Translations under genes and position numbers: made by a program
Origin: Datisca glomerata
Taxonomy: Eukaryota; Streptophyta; Magnoliopsida; Cucurbitales; Datiscaceae
Direction of reading: 5' to 3'
Assembly (NCBI GenBank): GCA_003255025.1
Contig: QANY01004802.1
Location: 1,178,372-1,242,371 of the forward strand
DNA: 64,000 nt
The notes under the pieces: generated by a model
The model's input: the letters and a program-made list of their open reading frames with translations, nothing else
The model's database searches: none
Told to the model about the DNA's origin: nothing
Part shown: positions 43,621 through 55,561 of the stretch, piece by piece
Layout: every line of letters starts with the position of its first letter
How positions within the stretch are numbered: position 1 is the first letter of the stretch

Positions 43621-44790
43621 GAAAAATTATTAATTTGACCATTGATGTTTACAACTGTTTTTAATTTGATTATCGTAGTTTAAAAAATTTCAATTTGATT
43701 ATTTTAATTTACTTAACGTCTCAATATGATTATTCTGTCACTCTTTTCATTAACATAACAGATACACTTACATGACACGTTAAGTGATGAGGTGAGATTA
43801 AAATATTATTTTATATTTTTCACCTATTTTTATTATTCTAAAAAAAACCAAAATACCAAAAATCTCTAAAATCCCCTTCTCCTTCCCACGACACACGCGA
43901 CAGCCCCAGTCCTCCGCGAGGTTTCTCCGCAATAGCTCCACTCCTCCGCGCGACCCAGAAAATTTTGTTTCTGTTAATTGTGAACTGTTTCTGTTATTTG
44001 TCGTCTGAAGCTTGAATTGTCAAATGTTTCTATTAATTGATGAAAAGGGAGAATTGGGTGTTGAATTGAAATGACAATTTACCAACATGGGTTTTCTGAG
44101 ATGGGTTTTGTTCAATGAGGTTGGATTGTGAGCAATTTGCTAGCCCACGTCGGCAACGGCTTTCCGATTCCATTTCCGGAGCTATTGTTAATGAACCTAA
44201 TGGGAAGAAGAGTGACTTGCAGGAGAAGCTTTTCTTGGGTGAGAATTTGATTAAAGATTTGCAGGGGAAAAGAAATAACTATGGCAAAATAAAAAGCCAA
44301 AACTTCATTTATTTCACAATTCAAACAAGAAAAGTGGCAATGACAGTAAATTTCTGAAAATCAGTCGACATATCCCAACGTCTGAACCTGTTCATCCCAG
44401 CACCACGGGTAGCCATATCACGAACTTTTTCAAAGCATGCTTCAAATCTCATTAAAGTTCTAGGAGTGGGGCTGTCGCGGAGAAACCTCACGGAGAACTG
44501 AGCTGTCGCGTGTGTCGTGGGACGGGGAAGCGGAAAGTGATTTGGATTTTAAGGATTTTTGGTATTTTGGGTTTTTTTAGAATAACAAAAATAATTAGAA
44601 AACATAAAATAATATTTTAATATCACGTCATTGCTTAACCTGTCACGTCAGTATATCTGTTAATGGAGAGTCATAGAATGAGTATATTGAGACGTTAAGT
44701 AAATTAAGATGATCAGATTGTGACTTTTTAAATTAAAATGACCAAATTGAAAACATGTATAAATTTTATGTCCAAATTGATAATTTTTTC
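43621..44790. mobile_element. Long-TIR (MULE-like, Pack-type) element
   Basis: Two inverted arms of about 325 bp (43,621-43,945 and 44,465-44,790) match along their length: GAAAAATTATTAATTTG opens the left arm, and GAAAAAATTATCAATTTG the right arm read inward. Internal blocks such as ACTTAACGTCTCAATAT, AAAATATTATTTTAT and GACACACGCGACAGC occur in both. Outside, AAGATTTAT (43612-43620) and AAGATTTTA (44791-44799) could be a worn 9-bp target duplication, typical of Mutator-like elements. No transposase. The unpaired centre holds a host-like coding fragment. Confidence 0.75.
44105..44275 (+). pseudogene. Captured gene fragment inside the long-TIR element
   Basis: The frame from about 44,115 reads a protein-like, helix-forming sequence (LDCEQFASPRRQRLSDSISG, then KSDLQEKLFLGENLIKDLQ) that breaks off at 44,280 into unrelated sequence. 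The heptad-like spacing of leucines suggests a coiled coil, and plant CHUP1/actin-associated coiled-coil proteins have comparable stretches, but I cannot assign the parent gene. Its confinement between the inverted arms suggests capture. Confidence 0.5.
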
Positions 44791-44911
44791 AAGATTTTAT
44801 CTTTATTTATTAAACTAATCATGCTAGAAGGGAAAAATAAAATAATATTTAATTATAGTGCATTGATAGTCGACTTGGAAGATCTTGGTGTGAATCTCAG
44901 AATCTACTAAT

Positions 44912-45193
44912 TGTTGGAATGATTTCGTGTGAAAGGTTTATCGATTGGTTTCGCGAGGACGTTTAATTTAGACTACAAGAGGTATATGATTCATAACCTT
45001 GTATATTGTTAATTTAATATATAAATATATAATGGATCATGACTGATTGAAAAGATTTTCCAATAAAAAAAAATTGTTTTCGTAGCGTTGCGCGTTTTTG
45101 TTTTATTAAAATATTTAATTTTTATTAAAAATTTTATTGTTCAATGGCCACGCGCCACTCGCTTCTATCACGCACGCACCGTGACGACCAACA
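44912..45193 (+). repeat. 5' LTR of a copia-type element (282 bp)
   Basis: Begins TGTTGG and ends CCAACA, a perfect terminal inverted hexamer. Two bases later stands a complete tRNA-iMet primer site. The next elements downstream are a long leader and copia gag. No 3' LTR copy of the same sequence was found in the window. Confidence 0.72.
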
Positions 45194-45195
45194 AG

Positions 45196-45207
45196 TGGTA
45201 TCAGAGC
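45196..45207 (+). promoter_or_regulatory. Primer-binding site, tRNA-iMet
   Basis: TGGTATCAGAGC, an exact match to the usual plant initiator-Met primer site, two bases after the LTR end. Confidence 0.85.
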
Positions 45208-47170
45208 GGTCTTTATATGTTTATATGTTAAATTTTGTGTGTGTTTTCTTACATTATTTATATAATATGAGATATGTATGAACGAATGAATGGTTGTGTT
45301 TTTTGAATGTTTGAAAAATAATGGATCGTTAATTGTATGGTGATTATTGGGTTATGTTTTGATCTTTTAATTTTTTTTCTTAGATCTTGTGTAAGCCATT
45401 TTGTGGCGTATGAATTTTTATAATTTATTTGACTATTATTGTAATTATTCTCAATGCGAGAAGACGAATAACGCACGAGACGAACGAGAAATTTACTGTT
45501 CACATCAAAAAATTACTCTCGGCGCAAAATACTATTCATGAAGGAAAATTACTGTTCTCGACGGGAAATTACTGTTCACGAAAAATTTACTGTTCATGTT
45601 GGAGAATACTGTTCCGGCAGCGGTGCTGGCGGTTGGCGGTAGTGGGTTGGGTGGTAGTGGTGGCCGACGATGGTGGGGCGACGATAGGAGTGTTCTGTCA
45701 TCGGTGTAAATTGTTGTCACTTTTAGAGAAGTTTCGTACAAACTCTGATACCAAGCAACTCTATCACCATAGGACTCGATGATAACCCTCATTCTATTAA
45801 TTATCTTTTTAAATTTTAAAATTATTGTAATTTTACAATTAATTTTTAATTTTATGAAAATTAGATATTAATTTTTAATTTTAAGAAATTAGAAATTAAT
45901 AGGCTGATTGGGTTTGACCCAAGTTTGACCAAATCAAATAAAGTGTTTATTTGATTAAGTAAAAACCAACTATTTTAAAAGGATAATTATGGAAATTAAT
46001 TTTAAGTAAGAAAAATTGTCTTTCTTAATTAAAAAGAAGTTTATTCAAATCTTGAAGATAATGAAGATGGATATTAAGAGGAGAAAGAAATATTTGGGAA
46101 ATATGTAGTCTTGAAGTCCGTTTTGTAATTTTATTTCTTTATTTCAGGGGTTGTAATTTAGAAATATTCAATACTCACTCGGTCCATTATTATTTTATTT
46201 AATTGTTTTAATTGTTATATATGATAACATGTTCATGCATTAGTCGATCACATGTCATACATGAAAACCCACACAATTTTATTTAATCATACATCTCATT
46301 TGTAGAAACTTGATTTATTAGGATTGTCCTAATATGTTTATATGTATTGTTTTATGAAATCAATTGCATATAAACTGCTAAGTTTTAATTAGTTAAAACT
46401 TGGTAATCACACCACACCAAGGGCTATAGTAACATTTAGGATAACCGACTGTAATGAAAGAGTTTTATTAAAATTTGATGAATATACTTAATTAGTTAAC
46501 CAAAGCTTACCTAATTATGACTTAGGTGCTTTAGAAGGTTAAATGAGCTTAGACCAATGAGATTGTAATAACTGATTATTTAATATTCATAGAGTTATTA
46601 TTTTAACTAGCAGTTAATTTGAAATTAATTAATTAATTAAAATAAAAACACATAATCCTAAAATACTGAGAGAGAGAAGGCTGACATGTCAATGTAACCT
46701 ACAATCTCTATTATTAGTACAACGAGCGTCTCGAGATGGCTTTGTTTTTATCCCCCTAAGGAAGGTTTCAACCTGTACCAATACCAATGTTGGACTTCTT
46801 AAGAAGATAGGAGGAAGTGATGTACCAATTTAACATTTACTAATCTGAAATAATAGTTTACACATAAATTCACAATTAAACTTTCATGTGGATAGTTGTG
46901 ACTTGACCAAACAAGCGATAGCTTATTGTTAAAAGAAAAAATATGAGATATTTTAAGTTTTAATTAATAAGAATGAGAATGTCTCATAGAAAGTCTGAGG
47001 TTAATCTAACTAATCCTAAGACATCACATTAATCATTCGGTTGTTTTATCGTGATTAGTAAATGTTAAATTTTGTGTGTTTATTATGTTGTATTCATGCA
47101 TCACGTTTACTTTTTGAATTTTAGATATTTATCAATTATATTGAATCTTATATGTTTTAAATTTCAGTTA
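45208..47170 (+). other. Long leader region with AATTACTGTTC repeats
   Basis: At 45,485-45,615 the motif AA(A)TTACTGTTC recurs about six times in a row. It is followed by a GC-rich GGCGGTGGC-like patch (45,610-45,700). A second primer-site-like motif on the minus strand (TGGTATCAGAG, 45743-45753) faces the first. The rest is AT-rich without a gene. It could be an extended leader or a nested insertion. Confidence 0.5.
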
Positions 47171-47178
47171 TCATTATT

Positions 47179-48090
47179 ATGTCTATCATGGGCAACCATG
47201 TTACTACTTTACTTGCTCTCGAAAAATTGAATGGTGATAATTTCGTACGTTGAAAATCAAATATGAACTTAATGTTAATTTGTGAAAACTATAAATACGT
47301 TCTTACTGAGGAATGTCTTGAGGAGCCTCCTGCTAATGCCCCTAAGAATGTTAGGGACAAGATCCTTGTATCATATCAAACAACAAGGCGAAGTGCTACA
47401 TGCTTATAAGCAAGAATGATGTTCTGAGAACCAAGCATGAAAGCATAAAGACTACCTATGAGATTATAGAATCTCTACAGATGATGTTTGGGTAGTAGTC
47501 TGCTCAAAGTTGTCATGAGCCCATTAGGAGCTATATGACAACTAAGATGAGAAAGGGTATTTCTGTGCGAGAACATGTTTTGAACATGATCAACATAATG
47601 CACGAGGCATAAGTACATGGGGCGACCATTGATGAACGGACTCAAGTTAGCATTATACTTGAGTCGCTCACACCAGTTTTTTTACGTTCGCGACCAATTA
47701 TGTTATGAACAAGTCGTAATTCAACATGACCCAATCGTTAAATGAACTGTAGAATTTTGAGTAACTCAACCTGAGAATGACAAAGAGGGCGAGGCAAATG
47801 TTGTCGAGCAAAGACCTTCTACCACTATTAAAAGCAACAACAAGAAGAAGATCAATGGAAAGGGTAAAAGTAAGAACAAGAAAAGGAAGAAAGCCAAGAC
47901 ATCACCAAAAGTCAAGAAGAACAAGAAAGACAACAAGCTCAAAGGAAAACGTTTTCACTATTGGGTTGAAGGTTATTAGAAGAGAAACTGTAATAAGTAT
48001 CTCTCCACTGAAAAATGAAGGCAAACATGATTTACTTGTACTTGAAGCTTGTTTAGTGGAATATGATTTTTCATCCGGGATACTTGATTA
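47179..48090 (+). pseudogene. Copia gag, broken
   Basis: ATG at 47179 opens a frame reading MSIMGNHVTTLLALEKLNGD, the usual start of copia-type Gag (UBN2-like). An in-frame TGA at 47251 stands where these proteins have Trp, and further shifts follow. A Lys-rich piece (47777-48091) with KGKSKNKK-like composition in another frame precedes the place where the zinc knuckle normally lies; the knuckle cysteines are not recognisable. Confidence 0.75.
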
Positions 48091-48479
48091 AGGAGCCACT
48101 AACCATGTATGTTATTCTTTGCAGATGCTTGATTCGTCAAGAGAGTTGGCTGATGGCGAGTTCATTTTAAGAGTTGGTAGTGGAGCGCTCGTGACAGCTT
48201 AAGTGTTACGGGTAATCTATTTACCTTTCGGATATAATTATTTAGTTTTGAACGATGTTTATTATATTCTTGGACTTTTGAGAAATTAGATTTGTCTTTC
48301 ATTTTTGCAAGAACAATTATTCAAAATTTCATTTATTAATAAATAGTTTATTATTTCTAGGAATGAATTCGATATTTGTCATGCAAAAATTATAAACGAA
48401 CTGTATATGCTTAAACTGACAGAACACGCGCTAAATAATTCTAAATTATTTAAAGTAGCAAACCTAAAAATAACAAACG

Positions 48480-49450
48480 ACAAAGAGTTTCTCACGATGA
48501 TGATGATTCATATCTTTGGCATCTTAGGTTGAGACATATTAGTCTTGATAGGTTAAACATGTTAACAAAGCATGGTGCTTTGAGAGAACTAAATGTGAAT
48601 CCTGTCTATAGGGTAAATTGATCAAGAGACTTTTCACAAGAAAGGGCCAAAGAGCCAAGGAACCGCTTGAACTAGTATATAGTGATGTCTGTTTTTTTAC
48701 CGATCAATGTACAAGCTAGAGGTGGGTATGAGTATTTTGTCACTTTTATTGACGATTACTCAAGACATTGTTATACTTACCTAATGCAAAGAAAGTCTGA
48801 AACTTTTTGAAAATTTAAAGACTTCAAAGCTAAAGCTGAAAATCAATTAGGTAAATCATTGAAAATCCTTTGATCCGATCTAGACGACGAAGACTTGGAT
48901 TTAGAATTCAATGATTATATGCTGGAATGTGGAATCCAATCCCAACTCACAGCACCTGGAACACCACAGTAAGATGATGTTGCAGAGAAGAGAAACCAAA
49001 CCTTATTGGATATGGTTACGTCGATGTTAAGGTACTAATCACTGTCACTTACATTTTGGGGATATACACTACTCACGACAACTTACATTTTGAATGTAAT
49101 ACCCTCTAAGTCTATAAGCAAGACACCTTTAGAGTCATGGAATGGCTCTGAACCTAGTTTACGTCATTTTCGTATATGAGGGGTGTCCAGCTTATGTTGT
49201 TAGACTCAAGACCTAAAAGTTAGACTCAAGGTCTGAGGTATGCATATTCGTAGGCTATAGTCCAGAGATTAGATGTGGGTAATTTTATAGTCACAAAGAT
49301 CAAAAAGTGTTTGTGTAGATAAATGCAACCTTCCTTGAGCATGCCTATATGCAAAACTATAAACCTCGTAGCAAAGTAGTTCTCGAGGAATTAGCAGCTG
49401 ATGAAATCAGACCGTCTTCAATTTCCACTCATAAACGACAAACCAGAGAA
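48480..49450 (+). pseudogene. Copia integrase, broken
   Basis: A GAG-pre-integrase segment (HLRLRHISLDRLNMLTKHG, about 48,525) is followed by the integrase core with FVTFIDDYSRH (about 48,738), whose Asp is the first catalytic residue. A later block GIQSQLTAPGTPQ and LLDMVTSML at 48,930-49,035 belongs to the region of the catalytic Glu. Stops and shifts occur between all blocks. In copia elements integrase precedes RT, as here. Confidence 0.8.
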
Positions 49451-49743
49451 ACAACAGTTCATGCAAAGGAAACCCCGGTGCAACGTCATACTGGGGGGTT
49501 GTGTGACAGCCAATTCGCTACGAACTAGAAGCACATGTCCTAGTGTCAGATACTGATAAAGACGATCCATTATCTTATGAAAAATCATGGATGATCCTGA
49601 AAAAGGAGAAATTGCAAGAAGCCATGAACCAAGAAATGTAATCTATGTATTCCAATTTCGTTTGAAAACTTATAGATCCACTTGAAGATTTCAGGTTCAT
49701 TGAATCTAAATGGATATTTAAGAAGAAGTTTTAGTTATGGACA
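49450..49743 (+). pseudogene. Copia reverse transcriptase, N-terminal stub
   Basis: The start of the copia RT domain can be followed (EAMNQEM, then FRFIESKWIFKKKF) and breaks off at about 49,743. The palm with its YVDD motif and the RNase H are absent. Two 20-bp copies of CCGAAGTCAC(A/G)CA(T/A)ATGACT (49,753 and 49,781) follow. Confidence 0.7.
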
Positions 49744-49799
49744 AGCCATTGATCCGAAGTCACACATATGACTATGGTACCCGAAGTCACGCAAATGAC

Positions 49800-50985
49800 T
49801 GTTGGGAGTTATGCCCTCTAAGCATGTGTATTGACATTTTGATATGAAATTTAATAAGGTTTACATTTTTATTATAATTGTTATTTTAAATTATTGTTGA
49901 ATTTTTTTTAAATATATGAAAATTTCATATTCATGAATGAGACTATGATCTTGTATTAGTACGCGAGTATTAATATCATAGATAATGAATAACTTATCAG
50001 CAATATATTAAAGTATAAAATCTTTAATGAATGGTTGCTAGTATGGTTCACTAAATATTATGAATGCATGTGATCTAAATCAGGATCATTGATGTAGATA
50101 GACATTTGAATTAATGTGCTTTATATAATGAGAAGATATATGACTGCAACAATATGAATTAATATATTTATCAACGTGCCGTTTATTATAAAAGTTTAAT
50201 ACACATCAATTTGGTGATTATATATAGATCAGTCTGAATCCTGAGTAGTTATAAACTCCTATGCATGTCTACTGGATCTTTTGATTCACTCGTTGAGGTT
50301 TGTTTGGAAAAAAAGGCTAGTGACTTTTATTTTGGAGATTCAGTGATATGGATGGTTGGGAACATGATCTTATAAGATTTGAAATCCAAGCTTTCCTAAC
50401 AGATCGTATATTTATTCTCTTAAGTGTTAATTCTGAAACTGAATGGTTATTGAGCTCAAATTTATAATAAGATTATAAATTAGTCATTCACTAGTGGATT
50501 AATGGTAGTTAAGAATTAAGTGATAATTAGAAGGGTAAAATGATAATTTTGATCAGTTCCAGTTTACGAACCAATAATTGGAGGACATAACTATATGAAA
50601 TGATTATATCAATGGACTACATGAGAATACTCTGTAAATATAAACTATAATGTCTAAGAGAGTAATTCCATATTTATAGTGGATTAATAATTGAATTAAT
50701 AAATAAGATTATTTAATTAAAAAGTTTAACTAATAATCTAATTTATTGAAGCTTAGGATTATAGGTACATGGTCCCCAAGTCACCTCTGTACTATGCTGT
50801 CTAGGGTGTGAATATTTAAGGACATGAGAAAATGCCTTACTTGCAAATGAATTTTTATTTTGAGGTAAGTATATAATTATTAGATAATTATGTGTGATTA
50901 AGAAAATTAATTTTTACAGTATAATCCATGTACTGCTGGATGTAATCTATATCTTCAATTGGACTAGTCCACAAATTAGGGAATA
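49800..50985 (+). mobile_element. Partial LTR of a second copia-type element
   Basis: Starts TGTTGGGAGTTATGCCCTCT, a start typical of long plant copia LTRs. It continues as AT-rich non-coding DNA until it meets the caulimovirid sequence near 50,985. It does not resemble the LTR at 44,912, so it belongs to another family. The LTR right end (CAACA) was not seen; the junction with the viral copy probably truncates it. Confidence 0.5.
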
Positions 50986-51059
50986 TAGCCAGTCTAGTAC
51001 CCCTAAAAATTCTTTTTCTGGATCATCCATTGGTAATGATCAAAGTTTTAGAATTCAAC

Positions 51060-52112
51060 ACTTAGAACAATAATTAAAGAAATTACAAATTAAAATTTTA
51101 AAACTTAAAGGCATAGCCACAAGTTCTCAAGTTAGTCAGCCAGTCTTTGATAATAAGTCTGGACAATCTGATGAAACTGAAGCACCCACTGGATCAGATT
51201 TTCAAGGAAGTCTTCATTCTGTCAATCCTCAACTCTTGGTTCTGAATATAGGAACCTTGAGTCAAGAATATGAACCAGATTGAGAAGGTCTAACTCAACA
51301 CAATAATTACCCAAATAATCTAGATAAACGTAATAGATTTAAAGATTCATATGATATGGATCAAAGAAAAGTTATACTTGCTGAATGGAAGGCATTCATG
51401 CAAGAATTTAAAATTGATATATTTTTCCTAGATTATGTTGAAGATATTTATGAAAGAAATATCAAAGTAATTACAAAATATAAATGGGTTAAGGAAGACT
51501 CTAGTGTAGTATCTACTAGTATCCCTCCTCCTGAGAAAATCATGATTAATCATAAAAATTTCTTAATCACTGCTTCTCCTTTCAAAGTTGCAAAGGAATA
51601 AGAACCAAACAAAAAAGTAGTTGAACAACTCAACTATACTAACCAGAGTCTAATTACAATAGGCAAGCAGTTAGACAAAATTGAAACTAAAACCACTCTA
51701 AAATTATTCCAATTAATAAAAAAATTGAACCTAAGCCCAGTGAAACCCTGAAAGAAAAACCTTTAATAAATCTTTCAGATAAAACCACTCTAAAATTATT
51801 CCAATTAATAAAAAAATTGATAAAATAATTCAGGAATTAATGAATAAATCTGAGTCAGCTTCCTCTATTAAAGTAATTAACCAAGATGATAATACTGATT
51901 CAGATAGTCATATGTCTGAATCAACCTACGAATCATCCACAATAGATGAATTTTCAAATATTAACAATATTGAAAAAACATTTTTTAAGAATTTAAAAAT
52001 TAATAAATTAGAAAGAAAATGGCATAAGAGGCCCATGCTTCTTGATATTCAAATTACTCAATCCTCTCTTGTTAATCAATTTTCTGTTTCTGTAGAAATA
52101 TTATATGAATGA
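51060..52112 (+). pseudogene. Copy 1 N-terminal region with one acidic repeat module
   Basis: Open pieces at 51356-51601 (AEWKAFMQEFKIDIFFLDYV and following) and 51840-52112. The second holds one Ser/Thr/Glu-rich module (ESTYESSTIDEFSNINNIE). A 41-bp string (TAAAACCACTCTAAAATTAT and on) is present twice, at 51,688 and 51,780. The function of this region is unknown to me. Its position before the capsid suggests the N-terminal part of a viral polyprotein, perhaps including movement-type functions. Confidence 0.6.
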
Positions 52113-53467
52113 AATGTTGATGATCTTTCTGAACAAGAAGTCCTCAATAGATTACAACACATGACAATGGTAGCTAATAGCTACATTACCTCTCACAATT
52201 TACTTCATGAAGAAGTAATAAATCTTCTAGTCACAGGATTCACAAGAATGCTTCATTCCTGGTGGGAAAAAAAATCTCACACAAGAATCCAAAAGTGTCA
52301 TTTTTTCAGCAGTTAAGATTGATACTAAAGGAAACCCAATTATTGGAGAAAATCAGAAAACAATACCTGATGGTATAAATACACTCCTTTATACAATAAT
52401 TGAACACTTCATTGGTACGCCAAGTAATATTACCTCATGTATTCATGATCAATTAACAAATCTTAGGTGTCCAACATTAAGTGATTTTAATTGGTATAAG
52501 AATATATTCCTATCCAGAGTAATGTCAAGGGACGATAGTAATCAACCCTAATCGATTACCCAATCTCTTTGCCCATAAAATAAGGACAGTCCTTCGTAAT
52601 GACCTAGGAAATATAGACTATGATAGTCTAAACTATGAAACCATAATTACTATAATACAAAAGGAAGGATTAAAATTGTGTGTTGATATGAAAATCAACA
52701 AACAAATTAAAAAAGAAACCAAAACTGCTAAATATGAGTTAGATAATTTCTGTGAGCAATATGATTTATCTTTTATTGCCCCTTCTCAGAAAAATAGAAA
52801 AAATTCTCATTTAAACTCTAAAAGGTCTCATAAGCCCTATGAGAAAAATTACCACAAACATAAAAATAAAAATTTTGATCAAAACTTTTCTAAGAATAAA
52901 AACTTCTCTAAGAATAAAAATTATTTCAGAAAAAGGTTTAATAAAAAATTTGATAAAACTAATATTACGTGTTTCAAATATGGTCAGAAAGGTCACCTTT
53001 CAAATACTTATCAAGTCAAGAATAAATTGAATCAATTAAAAATTTCTGAAGAAGATAAACATGAATTGTTTAGAATCTTAGAAATAATAGATTATTATGA
53101 CAGTAATAGTGAAGATTTAGGAGAATATGAAACTCCTGAATCCTCTGAAACTGAATCCTCAAAAACTGAATCCTCAAGTTCTGATAGTGATTCTCCTAAC
53201 ATCACTATGAGGTGTAGGGGTAGTTGTTGTAAAAAAATCAATGTCCTAAATAAAAATGAAGAACAAGAAACCCTCTTGTTAGATTTAATTTGCAAAATTG
53301 AAAATCCCGAATTAAAACAAGAATACCTTGAAAAACTTAAGAAGATAATTCTAAAGAAAGAAAATACTAAGTCTAATAATAATAATACTGCAAGTCTTTC
53401 ACAAACCCTTGAAAAATTCAATAAGATAAAAGGGAAAGAAAAGGAAGTTACCTTACAGGAACTTTAA
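52113..53467 (+). pseudogene. Copy 1 capsid-like region with degenerate zinc knuckle
   Basis: 52,113-52,675 is interrupted but reads capsid-like (HMTMVANSYITSHNLLHEE). 52676-53467 is open for 263 codons: a Lys/Asn-rich basic stretch (53-95), the knuckle at 52,970 and an acidic Ser-rich tail (ETPESSETESSKTESSSSDS). The knuckle reads C-F-K-Y-G-Q-K-G-H-L-S-N-T-Y, so the second and fourth zinc ligands are Tyr. In caulimovirids the capsid and knuckle bind the RNA genome. Confidence 0.75.
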
Positions 53468-53503
53468 AAATAAATTAAAGATATTAAGATTGAAATAACA
53501 GAA

Positions 53504-54162
53504 TTGAAGAATTCAAACACTGAAATAAAAGAAGAACTAAATCTTTTAAAAATAGAAAATCTAATTAATAAACAAGAATTTTGTGAACCTAGTAAATTAC
53601 TAATTTCAGATAATGAGTTTGAAGAACCCATAAACTGTCAAGACAATGATGAACATTTCATCCAGATCCTCAATCACATAAAAATAAAAAAATGGCACAT
53701 AATGGTTAGAATAATCATTCAAGGTTTTGATTTTACAACAATGGTTCTTCTAGATTCGGGAGCAGACTTAAATTGTATGTAAGAATGACTAGTTCCAACC
53801 AGGTACTTCAAAAAGACAAAAGAATCTTTGTCTTCTGCTAATGGTACTCGTATGCTAATGGTACTCACAGTCCATATTTGTCTTCTGCTAATGGTCTCAC
53901 AGTCCATATTTGTCAAGACAATGTATGTTTTAAAATATCACTTGTCTTGGTAAAAAATATGACTCACAAAATTATTCTAGGTTTACCATTCATTGCTCTG
54001 CTATATCCATTTTCAACAGAGTATGATGGAATAATTACCAATGTCATGAATAAAACTATAAAATTTAAATTCCTCTCTTTTCCTCGTAATGAAAATTTAA
54101 AAACTCTAAAAGAAAAATCTATCTTTAATTCAATAAATATCATTTCTTGTAAAGAAAAATAA
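53504..54162 (+). pseudogene. Copy 1 aspartic protease region
   Basis: The frame 53504-53782 ends just after the intact catalytic motif D-S-G (53753-53761). A second frame, 53878-54162, carries the rest, including the ILGLPFIALL block expected near the protease C-terminus. Between them a 50-bp direct duplication (53,831-53,914) adds extra TCTTCTGCTAATGGT and shifts the frame. The protease would process the polyprotein; it is split here. Confidence 0.8.
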
Positions 54163-54239
54163 TTATGTTTTTTACAAGATTAATTAAAATTCAATAGAAT
54201 TGAAGAACGGCTTCAGAGTTCTATTCTTCAAAACAAAAT

Positions 54240-55561
54240 TAAAACATTTGAACAGAAAATTTGTAAAGAATTATGTTCTGATATTCCTAATGCTTTTTGG
54301 CATAGAAAGCAACGTACTGTCAGTCTTCCTTATATAAAGGGATTCGATGAAAAAAATATCCCAACAAAGGCAAGACCAATTCATATGAATTCTGAAATGC
54401 TTGAGTTCTATAAAAAGGAAATTACAGAACTTCTCAATAAGAATATTATTAGAAGAAGCAAATCTTTTTGGTCTTGCTCGGCCTTTTATGTCCAGAAGGC
54501 CAGTGAAATTGAATGAGGAGTTCCTCGTTTAGTGATCAATTATAAGCTCTTTAATAATGTTTTAGAATGGATAAAATATCCAATACCAAACAAAAGGGAT
54601 TTAATAAGTAGACTTGGAGAAGCAGTGATATTCTCTAAATTTGATATGAAATCTGGATTTTGGAAAATCCAAATAAATGAAAGTGATAAATATAAAACAG
54701 TATTTGTAACTCCATTTGGCCATTATGAATGGAATGTAATGCCTTTTGGTTAAAAATGCTCCTGAAATCTTTAATCAATTTACTGATTTCTCAATTGTTT
54801 ACATTGATGATATATTTATTTTCTCAAAAACAATAGAACAACATTGGAAACACCTTGAATCATTTGTTAAGATAATAAAATAAAATGGTCTAGTTATCTC
54901 TGCAAGAAAAATTAAATTATTTCAATCTAAAGTTAGATTCTTAGGATTCAAAATACACCATTCTATAATCAAGCAAATTGACAGGGTAATACAATTTGCT
55001 GACAAATTCTCCAATGAAATTCTAGATAAAACACATTTGCAAAGGTTTCTAGGATCTTTGAATTACATGTCTGATTTCTACAATAAAATGAGAATTCATT
55101 GAAAACCTCTCTTTGACAGGCTTAAAAAGAATCCTCCTCCTTGGACAACTATCCATACTAATTTAATCAAAAGAATTAAAACCCATGTTAAGACATTTCC
55201 TTGTCTTGGCATTCCTACTAATAATTCTTTTAAAATTGTCCAAAATGATGTCTCTGAAATTGGATATGGAGGTATCATGTTACAAAAGATTTCCCCAGAA
55301 GCACCTAAACAAATTGTTAGGTTTACATCTGGAACGTGGTCCCCATCACAAGTTAATTACAGTACTATTAAGAAAAAAAATTTATCTGTTGTATTATGCA
55401 TACATAAATTCCAAGATGACTTGTTAAATAAAAAATTCTTGTTAAAAATTAATTGTAAATCTGCTAAGCATGTTCTAGAAAAGGATGTTAAAAATATAGC
55501 CTCCAAACAGATCTTTGCTAGATGGCAGTCTATACTTAGTATTCAGTCCTTGACTTTTTAA
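54240..55561 (+). pseudogene. Copy 1 reverse transcriptase and RNase H
   Basis: RT blocks appear in order: finger region (about 54,300-54,480), the FSKFDMKSGFWKI block with the first palm Asp (in 54532-54753), then after a small deletion and frameshift the active-site tetrapeptide Y-I-D-D (54800-54811), the LGFKI block and thumb. RNase H follows (about 55,180-55,560), with the GYGG block and WSPSQVNYSTIKK. Stops interrupt at several points (for example 54,754 and 54,883). It copies RNA to DNA in the family. This copy keeps the active-site motifs but not a continuous frame. Confidence 0.85.

Noticed and set aside
47777..48091. 104-codon Lys/Arg-rich frame as an independent gene
   Set aside because: It is an out-of-frame reading within decayed copia gag.
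53095..53421. Minus-strand Ser/Leu-rich frame
   Set aside because: Shadow of the acidic Ser-rich tail of the viral capsid-like frame on the plus strand.
54532..54753. Active reverse transcriptase in viral copy 1
   Set aside because: The active-site motif exists at 54,800 but in another frame after a deletion, with several stops.
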